Positions 7,904 to 16,361 of a stretch of DNA of 64,000 bases are shown one piece after another. How positions within the stretch are numbered: position 1 is the first letter of the stretch; the number at the start of each line of letters is the position of its first letter. Origin of the DNA: an uncultured Oscillibacter sp. (GTDB taxonomy: Bacteria > Bacillota > Clostridia > Oscillospirales > Oscillospiraceae); NCBI GenBank assembly GCA_910577405.1, contig CAJTMG010000019.1:1-64000 (forward strand), read 5' to 3'. The notes under the pieces are model-generated. The model was not told the DNA's origin and ran no database searches. It saw only the letters and a list, made by a program, of their open reading frames with translations. The translations under genes and the position numbers were made by a program.

Positions 7904-8362
7904 ATGAAGAAAATCACGGAACTGGCCGCGGAGCTTGCGGCGGACGCCATCGAGAAGGCTGGGTGCCGGCTCTGGGACGTGGAATATGTAAAGGAAGGCG
8001 GGACGTGGTATCTGCGGGTTCTGCTGGACAAGGAGGGCGGCGTGGATATCCTGGACTGCGAGGCGGTATCCAGGGAACTGTCTGACCGTCTGGACGAGGC
8101 GGACCCCATCGAGGGAAGCTACGTGCTGGAGGTGGGCTCGGCAGGCGCGGAGCGGGCCTTGAAGCGTCCGGAGGACTTCCGGGAGTTTCTGGGCAGTCCG
8201 GTGCTGGTGAAGCTCTACCGCGCCCAGAACGGCAGGAAGGAAATCCCCGGCGTGCTGACGGCTTACGGCGAGGATGGAAGTGTCACCGTGGAATCCGGCG
8301 GCGAGACGCTGATCTTCCCGAAAAAGGACCTGGCGCTGGTGCGGCTCCGGGTGGAATTCTGA
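7904..8362 (+). CDS. rimP: Ribosome maturation factor RimP
   Basis: 152-residue factor needed for maturation of the 30S subunit. The N-terminal alpha/beta domain shows the conserved GCRLWDVEYVKEGGTWYLRV stretch and the acidic DCEAVSRELSDRLDE helix, then SYVLEVGSAGAERALKRPEDF, a family signature (usually EVSSPG-(L/A)-x-RPL). The C-terminal SH3-like domain follows. AGGAGG precedes the ATG. It is the first gene of the classic Firmicute operon rimP-nusA-rnpM-ylxQ-infB-rbfA. Confidence 0.93.
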   Translation: MKKITELAAELAADAIEKAGCRLWDVEYVKEGGTWYLRVLLDKEGGVDILDCEAVSRELSDRLDEADPIEGSYVLEVGSAGAERALKRPEDFREFLGSPVLVKLYRAQNGRKEIPGVLTAYGEDGSVTVESGGETLIFPKKDLALVRLRVEF

Positions 8363-8365
8363 GAA

Positions 8366-8413
8366 AATCAGGAGTGAGGAACTGTCTTTCCCTGATGGAA
8401 ACGGTTCCTGATT
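8366..8413 (+). other. Imperfect hairpin between rimP and nusA
   Basis: AATCAGGA (8366-8373) pairs with TCCTGATT (8406-8413) in the 102-bp rimP-nusA spacer, with further internal pairing. There is no T-tract, so a processing or pausing element is more likely than a terminator. Confidence 0.4.
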
Positions 8414-8464
8414 CCAAATGCGAAACGCGTTGTCAAAAAAGCAGAAGAAAAAGGAGTGTCGAGG

Positions 8465-9772
8465 ATGAAAGGCAAAAAGCAGAAGGAACCGGCGGGAATG
8501 AATCCGGCTGAGATCTTCGCCGCGCTGGAGATGCTGGAGCAGGAACGGGGCATTCCCAAGAAATTTATGATGGAAAAAATCGTCCAGGCCCTGACCGCCG
8601 CGTATAAGAAGGACCATTCGGAGATTGAGAACGTAGTGGTGGAAGTGGACGAGGAGAAGAAGGATCTGCGGATGTACGTTCAGAAAGCCGTTGTGGACGA
8701 GGAGGACTACGTGGACCCCGGCAACGAGATGACTCTGGAGGACGCCCGGAAGATATCAGGCCGGTTCAAGATCGGGGACATGGTGAACATCCAGGTGGAT
8801 AAGATGGAGTTCGGACGCATCGCCGCGGGCAACGGGAAGCAGGTGATTATCCAGGGCCTCCGGGAAGCCGATCGGGGCATGGTTTACAACGAATTCAACT
8901 CCAAGCAGCATGAGATTCTCACCGGCGTCGTCATCCGCGTGGACCCCCGGAACGGCGCGGTGACCCTGAAGATCGGCACCGGGGCCGACGCTGCTGAAGC
9001 CCTTCTGATGGCCGGCGAGCAGGTGCCCAACGAGGAATTGACCGAGGGCGCTCATATCAAGGTCTATGTGGTGGATGTGCGCCGCTCCAATTGGGGACCC
9101 CAGGTGTTGATTTCCCGTACCCATCCGGGCCTTGTGAGGCGGCTCTTTGAACTGGAGGTCCCGGAGATTTATGACGGCATTGTGGAAGTGAAGTCCACCG
9201 CCCGGGAACCTGGAAGCCGCACCAAAATGGCCGTCTGGTCCAATGACGAGAATATAGACCCCATCGGCGCCTGCGTTGGCCCCAGAGGTCAGCGGGTAGC
9301 CGGCATCGTTGAGGAACTCCGGGGCGAAAAGATCGATATCATCAAATACAGCGAAGACCCGGCGGAATTTATCGCGGCGGCGCTGGCTCCGGCGGAAGTG
9401 CTTTCCGTCACCATGCTGCCTGAGGGAAAAGCCTGCCGCTGCATAGTGCCTGACGACCAGCTTTCCCTTGCAATCGGTAAAGAAGGTCAGAACGCACGCC
9501 TCGCCGCACGGCTGACGGGGTACAAGATTGACATCAAATCCGCCAAGGACGCAGCGGAAGGCCCGTCGAAAAAGGAGAAGGACGCGGAGCTGCCGGAAGA
9601 GGGCGAAACCGTGGAGCTGCCGGAAGAGGGCGAAACCATGGAACTGCCGGAAGAGCCTGTGGAAATTCCGGAGATGGAAGAAGCGTCCGGAGAATCTGTG
9701 GAGACGGAAGAAGCATCCGAAGAAGCCACAGAGACGGAGGAGGCATTCGAAGAGCCTGCGGACGAGGAATAA
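8465..9772 (+). CDS. nusA: Transcription termination/antitermination factor NusA
   Basis: 435 residues: N-terminal RNA polymerase-binding domain (about 1-125, starting AEIFAALEMLEQERGIPKK), S1 domain around VVIRVDPRNGAVTLKIG, then two KH domains with RTKMAVWSNDENIDPIGACVG and the second-KH GKEGQNARLAARLTGYKIDI. The last 70 or so residues form an unusual acidic tail with near-repeats of VELPEEGET and TEEASEE, beyond the KH2 end where many Firmicute NusAs stop. A GTG at 8456 overlaps the AAGGAG site; the ATG at 8465 is correctly spaced. NusA acts on elongating RNA polymerase in pausing, termination and rRNA antitermination. Confidence 0.93.
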   Translation: MKGKKQKEPAGMNPAEIFAALEMLEQERGIPKKFMMEKIVQALTAAYKKDHSEIENVVVEVDEEKKDLRMYVQKAVVDEEDYVDPGNEMTLEDARKISGRFKIGDMVNIQVDKMEFGRIAAGNGKQVIIQGLREADRGMVYNEFNSKQHEILTGVVIRVDPRNGAVTLKIGTGADAAEALLMAGEQVPNEELTEGAHIKVYVVDVRRSNWGPQVLISRTHPGLVRRLFELEVPEIYDGIVEVKSTAREPGSRTKMAVWSNDENIDPIGACVGPRGQRVAGIVEELRGEKIDIIKYSEDPAEFIAAALAPAEVLSVTMLPEGKACRCIVPDDQLSLAIGKEGQNARLAARLTGYKIDIKSAKDAAEGPSKKEKDAELPEEGETVELPEEGETMELPEEPVEIPEMEEASGESVETEEASEEATETEEAFEEPADEE

Positions 9773-9847
9773 GCCCATGCGCCTGCCGTGTTTCCGGGCG
9801 GAGTGCGGCAGGCCATAGAACAACGGAAATCAAAGGTGGTGAGGGAA

Positions 9848-10120
9848 GTGCCAAAGGTAAAGAAGATCCCCCAGCGGCAATGCGTAGGCTGTCGGGAGAT
9901 GAAGGACAAAAAGACGCTGCTGCGGGTAGTGCGTTCGCCGGAGGGTACAGTGAGTCTGGACTTTTCCGGAAAGAAGCCGGGCCGGGGCGCGTATGTGTGC
10001 CATGACCCGGCGTGCCTGAAGCGGGCCAGGAAATCGAAGGCTCTTGAGCGGGCGTTTGAGACGGCAATCCCTGATGAAGTATATGACGTCATGACAAGAG
10101 AGCTGGGAGGTGTGCCGTGA
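9848..10120 (+). CDS. rnpM: RNase P modulator RnpM (YlxR, DUF448)
   Basis: 90-residue YlxR/RnpM protein. Seen: the PQRQCVGCREMKDKKTLLRVVR signature (in two parts), the GRGAYVCHDPACLKRARK segment and the C-terminal helix. The family binds RNA and has been linked to RNase P control in Bacillus. The GTG at 9848 lies eight bases after AAAGGTGG and gives the normal family length; an upstream GTG (9788) would add a non-homologous piece. The stop overlaps the GTG start of ylxQ (GTGA). Confidence 0.85.
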   Translation: MPKVKKIPQRQCVGCREMKDKKTLLRVVRSPEGTVSLDFSGKKPGRGAYVCHDPACLKRARKSKALERAFETAIPDEVYDVMTRELGGVP

Positions 10121-10806
10121 ACGATGGAAAGAATGTGCTGTCTCTGCTGGGGCTGGCTCTGCGGGGCGGACGGCTGGCGGTAGGAGACGAAGCCGCGGCC
10201 CAGAGCGCCCAGGGAGGTACGGCAAGACTGCTTCTGACGGCCTCCGACGCGGGAGAGAAGACCTTACGGCGGGCGCGGTTCCTGTCAGACGAGGGACATT
10301 GTATGCTGCTGCCCCTGCCCTTTGCAAAGACGGAGTTGGGCAGCGCACTTGGACGGGGTACGGCGGCAATCGTGGCAGTGACCGACCTGGGACTTGCAGC
10401 TGCCGTAACAGAAAAGCTGGCCCTCCTGGACCCGGAAGCCTGCGGCGATGCTCCGGAACGGATGCGGCTCAAGCTGCGGCGCGCGAAGGAACGGAAGGAA
10501 GCCCCCCGGAAACGTCCGCCGCCGAAGGATCACGCGTCCCAGCCTGAGGACGGAAGTCAAAGGGAACGCCGCGCCGGTTATGGGAAACCCAGGAGTGCTA
10601 AGCCCGACGGCAGAAAGTTCCAGGACGGCAAACCTGATGGACGCAGACCTGACGGCAGAAAGTTCCAGGGCGGTAAACCTGACGGCAAAAAGTTCCAGGG
10701 CGGCAAACCTGATGGACGCAGGCCCGACGGCGGGAAGTCCAAGAGCGGCAGAAGGTTCCAAAGCGGAAAACCCTGGCGGCCTGGACCCAAAGGCGGAGGG
10801 CGATAA
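10117..10806 (+). CDS. L7Ae-family RNA-binding protein YlxQ with long basic repeat tail
   Basis: 229 residues. The first 105 or so (LLGLALRGGRLAVGDEAAAQ to LAAAVTEKLALLD) match the L7Ae/YlxQ fold, which binds kink-turn-like RNA; YlxQ alone is about 100 residues. The remaining 120 residues are a Gly/Lys/Arg/Pro-rich tail with repeated units of the form GKPDGRRPDGRKFQG, predicted disordered and strongly basic. It starts with GTG overlapping the rnpM stop, so it is translationally coupled. The tail appears lineage-specific and could add non-specific RNA binding (inference). A 155-bp gap separates it from infB, which may hold a secondary promoter. Confidence 0.82.
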   Translation: MNDGKNVLSLLGLALRGGRLAVGDEAAAQSAQGGTARLLLTASDAGEKTLRRARFLSDEGHCMLLPLPFAKTELGSALGRGTAAIVAVTDLGLAAAVTEKLALLDPEACGDAPERMRLKLRRAKERKEAPRKRPPPKDHASQPEDGSQRERRAGYGKPRSAKPDGRKFQDGKPDGRRPDGRKFQGGKPDGKKFQGGKPDGRRPDGGKSKSGRRFQSGKPWRPGPKGGGR

Positions 10807-10961
10807 GGTGTTCCGCGGGAGCGTTTTTCCGTGTCCGGCAAATTGGCTGGGCGCGTGTTATATAACTGAAATTCTCCGCTCTCAAGTCCGTCTGAAAGCC
10901 TGCGGAAATGGCGTAGGTTTTCAAACGGGCTTGCGAGGGGAAACAGAACGAGGTGTTTTGA

Positions 10962-13403
10962 TTGGCTATTGAAAAATACAGAGTACACGAAGTCGCGAAG
11001 GATTTTGGCGTCCCGACCCGGACCATCATAGAAATTCTTACAAAATACGCGACGGCCCCGAAAAACCATATGCAGGTCCTGACAGACAGGGAATTGTCTC
11101 TCGTCTTTGAATGTATGACCCAGCGCAATCAGGTGTCGGACATCCAGGTGATCTTCAAGGACACCGTGAAGGAACCGGCTCCAGCGAAGGGCCAGCAGCA
11201 GAGCGGGAAGCCCTCGGGACAGCAAGGCGGGAAACCTTCCGGACAGCAGGCAGGCCAGGGCGGGAAGACCTCCGGTCAAGACAGAAAGCCCTCCGGACAG
11301 GGCGGAAGAAACGCGGGACAAAGACAGGGTTCCGGTCAGCAGGGTTCCGGCCAGTCCCAGGCGAGTCCGCAGTCTTCCGGCCAGCAGACGGCGGCAAAGC
11401 CCAGCAGCCGGGTGCCGCAAAAGAAGATTGTGGATACCCGGAAGGGCGGCGACGTAAACCTTGCCAAGTACGACGAACGCCTTGAGACCCTGGGCGGTCA
11501 GCAGGGCGAACGGATGCAGCGTCAGCAGAGGAGCGGGCGTGAGAAGGTCCGGAGCGGCCAGCAGCGTCGGGGCGGTCCTGCCTACTCCAACAAGCGGCGG
11601 CAGGACGAACAGGAGCGGATGCGCCGTTTGCAGCTTGAGATTGCGAAGAAAGCGCCGCTGAAGGTCTCCATTCCGGACGAGATCAGCGTAGGCGAGCTGG
11701 CGTCCCGTATGAAGAAGACCGGCGCGGAAGTGGTCAAGGTGCTGATGAAAAACGGCATTATGGCTTCCCTGCCCCAGATGATCGATTTTGACACCGCGTC
11801 CTTTGTTGCGGAGGAAATGGGCTGTAAGGTCGAGAAGGAAGTGGTCGTCACCATCGAGGAAAAGCTGATCGACGACCGTGAAGACCGCCCGGAGGAACTG
11901 GCGCCCCGTGCCCCTGTGGTGGTCGTAATGGGCCATGTCGACCACGGCAAGACCTCCCTGCTGGACACCATCCGGAACACGTCCGTGGCTTCCGGCGAGG
12001 CGGGCGGAATCACCCAGCATATCGGCGCGTATCAGGTCCAGGTCAACGGCAAGCCCATCACCTTCCTGGACACCCCGGGCCACGAGGCGTTTACTTCCAT
12101 GCGGGCCCGCGGCGCTATGATTACTGACGTGGCCATCCTGATGGTAGCGGCGGACGACGGTATTATGCCCCAGACCATTGAGTCCATCAGTCACGCGAAG
12201 GCGGCCAATATTCCCATCGTGGTGGCTGTGAACAAGATTGATAAAGAGAACGCCAATCCCGACCGGGTCCTCCAGCAGCTGACCGAGCATGGCCTGGTTC
12301 CCGACGAATGGGGCGGCGACACCATTTGCTGCAAGATTTCCGCGAAGAAGAATATTGGCATTGATAATCTCTTGGAAATGCTGACACTGACGGCGGAAAT
12401 GGCGGAGCTGAAAGCCAATCCCAACCGTGCCGGGCAGGGTACCGTGATTGAAGCCCGTCTGGACAAGGGCCGGGGTCCCGTGGCGACACTGCTGGTCCAG
12501 AACGGCACCTTGAAGCAGGGCGATATTATCATAGCGGGCACTGCGGTAGGACGTGTCCGGACAATGCTGAATTACAAAGGCGAGCGTATGGCAGAGGCGG
12601 GGCCGTCGGTGCCTGTGGAGATCGCGGGCCTGAGCGAAGCGCCTACCGCCGGAAGCCCCTTCTATGTGGTCAAGGACGAGCGCATGGCCCGGACACTGGT
12701 GGAACAGCGGAAAGCCGAGGAACGTGCCAAAGCTGCCGCGCCAGTGCAGAAGGTCAGCCTTGAGAACCTGTTTGACCAGATCCAGGCCGGCGAACGGAAG
12801 GAATTGGCGCTGATCGTCAAGGCGGACGTGCAGGGCAGTGTGGAAGCGGTGAAGGCGTCCCTGGAGAAGCTGAGCAACGACGAGGTAAACGTGCGGGTGA
12901 TTCACGGAGGCGTGGGCGCGGTGAACGAGTCGGACGTGATGCTTGCTTCTTCGTCCAACGCCATTATCGTGGGTTTCAACGTCCGTCCTGACGCCGCCGC
13001 CCGTGACGGAGCCGCAAGACAGAATGTGGATATGCGGATGTACCGGGTCATCTATGACTGCATCGACGAGATCACCGCAGCCATGAAGGGTATGCTTGCC
13101 CCCAAGTACCGGGAGGCTCTGCTGGGTCACGCGGAGGTCCGGCAGACATACAAGGTATCCGGCGTGGGCACGGTGGCGGGCTGTTACGTCCAGGATGGCA
13201 AAATCGTCCGGAACTGCTCCATCCGCCTGGTCCGTGACGGCATTGTAATTCATGAGGGCGCGCTGGCTTCCCTCCAGAGATTCAAGGATTCCGTGAAAGA
13301 GGTGGCCAGCGGCTTCGAGTGCGGTCTGACCATTGAGAAGTTCAACGATATCAAAGAAGGCGATATCGTGGAAGGATACACCATGGAGGAAATCCCTCGC
13401 TGA
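10962..13403 (+). CDS. infB: Translation initiation factor IF-2
   Basis: 813-residue GTPase that delivers initiator fMet-tRNA to the 30S subunit and promotes subunit joining. Order seen: N-terminal IF2N helix (YRVHEVAKDFGVPTRTIIEI), a low-complexity Gly/Ser/Gln/Lys linker (about residues 75-150, repeated GKPSGQQ-type units), a second IF2N region (VSIPDEISVGELASRM), and the G domain with GHVDHGKTS near 324, DTPGHEAF and NKIDKE. Domains II-IV follow, ending DIVEGYTMEEI. The TTG start (TTG GCT ATT GAA) follows GAGGTG. The length is normal. The gene is operon-coupled with nusA and rbfA. Confidence 0.95.
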   Translation: MAIEKYRVHEVAKDFGVPTRTIIEILTKYATAPKNHMQVLTDRELSLVFECMTQRNQVSDIQVIFKDTVKEPAPAKGQQQSGKPSGQQGGKPSGQQAGQGGKTSGQDRKPSGQGGRNAGQRQGSGQQGSGQSQASPQSSGQQTAAKPSSRVPQKKIVDTRKGGDVNLAKYDERLETLGGQQGERMQRQQRSGREKVRSGQQRRGGPAYSNKRRQDEQERMRRLQLEIAKKAPLKVSIPDEISVGELASRMKKTGAEVVKVLMKNGIMASLPQMIDFDTASFVAEEMGCKVEKEVVVTIEEKLIDDREDRPEELAPRAPVVVVMGHVDHGKTSLLDTIRNTSVASGEAGGITQHIGAYQVQVNGKPITFLDTPGHEAFTSMRARGAMITDVAILMVAADDGIMPQTIESISHAKAANIPIVVAVNKIDKENANPDRVLQQLTEHGLVPDEWGGDTICCKISAKKNIGIDNLLEMLTLTAEMAELKANPNRAGQGTVIEARLDKGRGPVATLLVQNGTLKQGDIIIAGTAVGRVRTMLNYKGERMAEAGPSVPVEIAGLSEAPTAGSPFYVVKDERMARTLVEQRKAEERAKAAAPVQKVSLENLFDQIQAGERKELALIVKADVQGSVEAVKASLEKLSNDEVNVRVIHGGVGAVNESDVMLASSSNAIIVGFNVRPDAAARDGAARQNVDMRMYRVIYDCIDEITAAMKGMLAPKYREALLGHAEVRQTYKVSGVGTVAGCYVQDGKIVRNCSIRLVRDGIVIHEGALASLQRFKDSVKEVASGFECGLTIEKFNDIKEGDIVEGYTMEEIPR

Positions 13404-13406
13404 GCA

Positions 13407-13447
13407 TAAAATAAGGGCGGCGGCACTGCCCGTCGTCCTCATTTTAT
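13407..13447 (+). terminator. Hairpin downstream of infB
   Basis: GGGCGGCGG pairs with CCGTCGTCC (two G-U pairs) and is flanked by AAAATAA and TCATTTT, which can extend the stem. It resembles a bidirectional terminator inside the operon and may reduce read-through to rbfA. Confidence 0.55.
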
Positions 13448-13475
13448 CATTAGGCGCTTTATTTCTTAGCAGAAA

Positions 13476-13733
13476 ATGTGGTGTGCCGCGTCCATAGCGG
13501 AACTGAGGAAGAATCCGGACACGCTGGACGGCTGGCGGTTTTATCCAAGCCGTTTTACGGGGTACGCGGGGAATACGATGGAATGGCATCTGGCTTCTGG
13601 CAAAAAGGACGGAAAAGAGACGAACCCGGCCATTTCAAAGCCGCTGCCGGATATGGAATTGGAGCGTTTTTACCGGGGCTGGAACCATCGGAAGGCGGCG
13701 GGTTTGGAATGTTCCGGAAGTACTGGAAAATGA
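13476..13733 (+). CDS. Doubtful small ORF between infB and rbfA
   Basis: An 85-residue open frame in the 355-bp infB-rbfA gap, rich in aromatic and charged residues (for example GWRFYPSRFTGYAGN and ERFYRGWNHRK). Its third codon positions are mostly G/C, like real genes here. No ribosome-binding site stands before the ATG, and a second overlapping frame (13478-13747) is also open and ends in FRKYWKMIEKK, so a frameshifted gene is conceivable. No family was recognised. It may be decayed or non-coding; treat it as uncertain. Confidence 0.25.
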   Translation: MWCAASIAELRKNPDTLDGWRFYPSRFTGYAGNTMEWHLASGKKDGKETNPAISKPLPDMELERFYRGWNHRKAAGLECSGSTGK

Positions 13734-13758
13734 TTGAGAAGAAGTAAAGGAGAGCCAT

Positions 13759-14133
13759 ATGGCAGGCAATCGAATCAACCGAATCAACGACGAAATACAG
13801 AAGGAGCTTTCGGCGCTGTTCCGGGAGCTGAAGGACCCCCGGGTATCACAGGGGATGGTATCCATCACAAGAGTAGACACCACGGCGGACCTGCGCTATG
13901 CGAAAATTTACGTCAGCGCGTTGGACAAGGGTCAGGAGAAAGAAATTTTGAAGGGCCTGAAATCGGCGTCCGGCTACCTGCGGCGGGAGCTGGGACATAC
14001 CTTGCAGCTTCGATATACGCCGGAGCTGCAATTTGTGGGGGACGACTCCATCCAGCACGGGGCCCACATTCTGGAGCTTCTGCGGCAGGAGGAAGCCAAG
14101 GAAGCCGCCCGGAATCAAACGAAGGAGGACTAG
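13759..14133 (+). CDS. rbfA: 30S ribosome-binding factor RbfA
   Basis: 124-residue KH-type factor that binds the 5' helix of 16S rRNA during late 30S assembly. Family features are seen: RINRINDEIQKELSALFRE, LKDPRVSQGMVSITRVD, LRYAKIYVSALD and the RRELGHTLQLRYTPELQFVGDDS segment with the Ala-kink region. AAAGGAG precedes the ATG. It runs directly into nrnA. Confidence 0.93.
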   Translation: MAGNRINRINDEIQKELSALFRELKDPRVSQGMVSITRVDTTADLRYAKIYVSALDKGQEKEILKGLKSASGYLRRELGHTLQLRYTPELQFVGDDSIQHGAHILELLRQEEAKEAARNQTKED

Positions 14134-14134
14134 T

Positions 14135-15088
14135 ATGCTGAACGCCCAACAGACAGCGGAATGGTTCCGGGAACGGGACGGCTTCCTGCTGCTGACCCAC
14201 GTGCGGCCTGACGGAGACACCATCGGTTCAGCGGCGGGCCTGTGCGCGGGACTGCGGGCCTTGGGGAAGACCGCGTACCTGCTGCCCAACCCGGAGCTGA
14301 CGGAATCCACAGAGCCTTACGCCGTCCCCTGCCACGCCCCGGAGGACTTCCTGCCGGAGACGGTGGTGACGGTGGATATCGCGGCGCTGTCCCTTCTGCC
14401 GGAAAACGCAAAGGCTTATGCGGACCGGATCGATTTTGCTATTGACCACCATCCGTCCCACGAGGATTTTTCGCCCGCCTTTGTCCGTCCGGAGGCCGCT
14501 GCCACAGGGGAGATGATTTATGATATCCTCTGCCATCTGGGACCCATCACGCCTGAAATGGCCCTGCCCCTCTATGTGGCCGTTTCCACGGATTCCGGCT
14601 GCTTCGCCTACGGCAACACCACCGCCTATACCCATGCCGTAGCCGCCGCGCTGATCCGGACCGGCATCGATATCCAGCCGGTGAATAAGACGTTTTTCCG
14701 CACCAAGTCCCGGAAGCGCCTGCAATTGGAAGCGGATATGCTGAACAATATGGAGCTGATGGACAAGGACCGGGTCGTTTTGCTGACGGTCCCCCTGTCC
14801 CTGATGGAACGGGTGCAGGCCACGGAGTACGACGCGGAGGATCTGTCCGCGCTGGGACCGCAGATCCAGGGCGTGGACTGCGCGGCGACCTTCCGGGAAC
14901 TGAGACCGGACGTGTGGAAAATCTCCCTGCGCACCGGCTCCAGAGTCAACGCCACCCAGGTCTGCGGTCTTCTGGGCGGCGGCGGACATATGGCGGCGGC
15001 TGGGTGTACCGTCAAGGCCCCCCTGGAGGACGCGAAACGCCAGCTCCTGGACGCCGTTGCCCAAATTGTCCCGGATTTTCACAGATAG
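14135..15088 (+). CDS. nrnA: DHH-family bifunctional oligoribonuclease/pAp phosphatase NrnA
   Basis: 317 residues. The DHH phosphoesterase motifs are THVRPDGDTIGSAAG near the N-terminus, TVDIAA, IDHHPSHEDF (DHH) and, in the DHHA1 domain, GGGGHMAAAG. NrnA degrades 2-5-nt RNAs and 3'-phosphoadenosine-5'-phosphate in the cytosol. GAAGGAGG lies seven bases before the ATG at 14135; an earlier in-frame start would overlap rbfA. In Firmicutes nrnA often sits between rbfA and truB, as here. Confidence 0.9.
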   Translation: MLNAQQTAEWFRERDGFLLLTHVRPDGDTIGSAAGLCAGLRALGKTAYLLPNPELTESTEPYAVPCHAPEDFLPETVVTVDIAALSLLPENAKAYADRIDFAIDHHPSHEDFSPAFVRPEAAATGEMIYDILCHLGPITPEMALPLYVAVSTDSGCFAYGNTTAYTHAVAAALIRTGIDIQPVNKTFFRTKSRKRLQLEADMLNNMELMDKDRVVLLTVPLSLMERVQATEYDAEDLSALGPQIQGVDCAATFRELRPDVWKISLRTGSRVNATQVCGLLGGGGHMAAAGCTVKAPLEDAKRQLLDAVAQIVPDFHR

Positions 15089-15142
15089 GAGTAAACAGAC
15101 AGGGGATTTGCCCGGTAAAATATCCTCTGTCAGAAAAGCATT

Positions 15143-16006
15143 ATGGCGAATGGAATTGTGATTATCGACAAGCCCGCCGGGTGGACTTCTATGGACGTCT
15201 GCGCAAAGCTCCGCGGGATTCTTCGTGAGAGGCGGGTGGGCCACGGCGGAACCCTGGACCCTATGGCTACCGGCGTGCTTCCGGTTTTTGTGGGACGGGC
15301 TGCCCGGGGCGTGGAATTCGCGGAAAAGGGCAATAAAGAGTACGTCGCCGGACTGCTGCTGGGCCGCGTGACCAATACCCAGGATACCGGCGGCGAGGTT
15401 CTGGAGGAGCATCCGGTTTCTGTTGGCCGTCCGGAAGTGGAGACCGTGCTGCGGGAGCATTTCCAGGGGGAGATTCAGCAGGTTCCGCCTATGTATTCCG
15501 CCGTCAAGGTCAATGGGAAGAAGCTTTACGAATTGGCCAGAAAAGGACAGGAAATCGAACGAAAAGCCAGAACTGTGACCATCCATGAGACGGAAATTTT
15601 GCAGTCGGACCCCTCCGGGAAGGAATTTCTTCTTCGGGTCCGCTGCTCCAAGGGGACTTACATCCGGACGCTCTGCCATGAGATTGGACGGCTGCTGGGC
15701 TGCGGCGGGTGCATGAGCAGTCTCCGGCGGACCATGGCGGCAGGTTACACGCTTTCGGACGCCGTGACGCTTGAGGAGGTCCAGGCGAAAGGGGAAGCCC
15801 TCCTGCGGCCCGTGGACAGCCTGTTTGCGGCCTGCCCTGCTCTGACGGTCCGTTCGCCGGGGCAGGAAAAACGGGTCCGCTGCGGAAACCCCATCACGCT
15901 GCCCGCCCCGGATGGCACTTACCGCGTCTACAGTCTCACAGGGGAGTTCCTCTGCCTGAGCCGCGCCAAAGACGGTACTCTCACCAGCGAGAAGAATTTC
16001 TTTTAG
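15143..16006 (+). CDS. truB: tRNA pseudouridine(55) synthase TruB
   Basis: 287-residue enzyme that makes pseudouridine 55 in the T-loop of tRNAs. The catalytic aspartate is in GHGGTLDPMATGVLPV. Other hallmarks are IDKPAGWTSMDV at the start, PPMYSAVKVNGKKLYELAR, and RCSKGTYIRTLCHEIG, followed by a PUA-like C-terminal part. The ribosome-binding site is weak. It is part of the translation operon. Confidence 0.93.
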   Translation: MANGIVIIDKPAGWTSMDVCAKLRGILRERRVGHGGTLDPMATGVLPVFVGRAARGVEFAEKGNKEYVAGLLLGRVTNTQDTGGEVLEEHPVSVGRPEVETVLREHFQGEIQQVPPMYSAVKVNGKKLYELARKGQEIERKARTVTIHETEILQSDPSGKEFLLRVRCSKGTYIRTLCHEIGRLLGCGGCMSSLRRTMAAGYTLSDAVTLEEVQAKGEALLRPVDSLFAACPALTVRSPGQEKRVRCGNPITLPAPDGTYRVYSLTGEFLCLSRAKDGTLTSEKNFF

Positions 16007-16016
16007 GAGGTCCGTT

Positions 16017-16361
16017 ATGCGCAGGATGGGCACGCTGAGAACACCTCTTCCGGCAAACCGTCGGGAGTTGATCTACAAGGTCATGCTCCACGAAACCCGC
16101 CGGAATGGTGTGTTCGCTTACCTCTATACCAGCCCTGACGCCCTGCTCTGCTCCTACGACTGCCACTATCCCGACCTGGCAAACGCTATGGAAGACTGGG
16201 CGGACGAGGTGGAACGCTGGGATGAGCTGGACGATCCCCTGCCCCATTGCCAGCACGACTGCCCCCTGCCGGTCCGGGTGAAGGGCCGTGAGGAGGGCAG
16301 GCCGCAGTGGGGAAGCTACGAGATTTTGAAAGATGGAAAATGGAGGGATTTTGCGCCATGA
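16017..16361 (+). CDS. Conserved-looking hypothetical protein between truB and ribF
   Basis: 114 residues, soluble, with no signal peptide; family not recognised. AGGAGG precedes the ATG, and the stop overlaps the start of ribF (ATGA), so it is clearly translated within the operon. Features: an aromatic/acidic middle (FAYLYTSPDALLCSYDCHYPD), four Cys and several His residues (CQHDCPLPV) that could bind a metal, and a C-terminal EILKDGKWRDF. No function is assigned. Confidence 0.75.
   Translation: MRRMGTLRTPLPANRRELIYKVMLHETRRNGVFAYLYTSPDALLCSYDCHYPDLANAMEDWADEVERWDELDDPLPHCQHDCPLPVRVKGREEGRPQWGSYEILKDGKWRDFAP

Noticed and set aside
10578..13589. 1003-codon open frame on the minus strand
   Set aside because: Antisense shadow of infB and ylxQ caused by GC-rich codon bias; its content is not protein-like and the sense genes are unambiguous.
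16301..16358. FMN riboswitch for ribF
   Set aside because: ribF is inside an operon with an overlapping upstream gene; no leader space exists.
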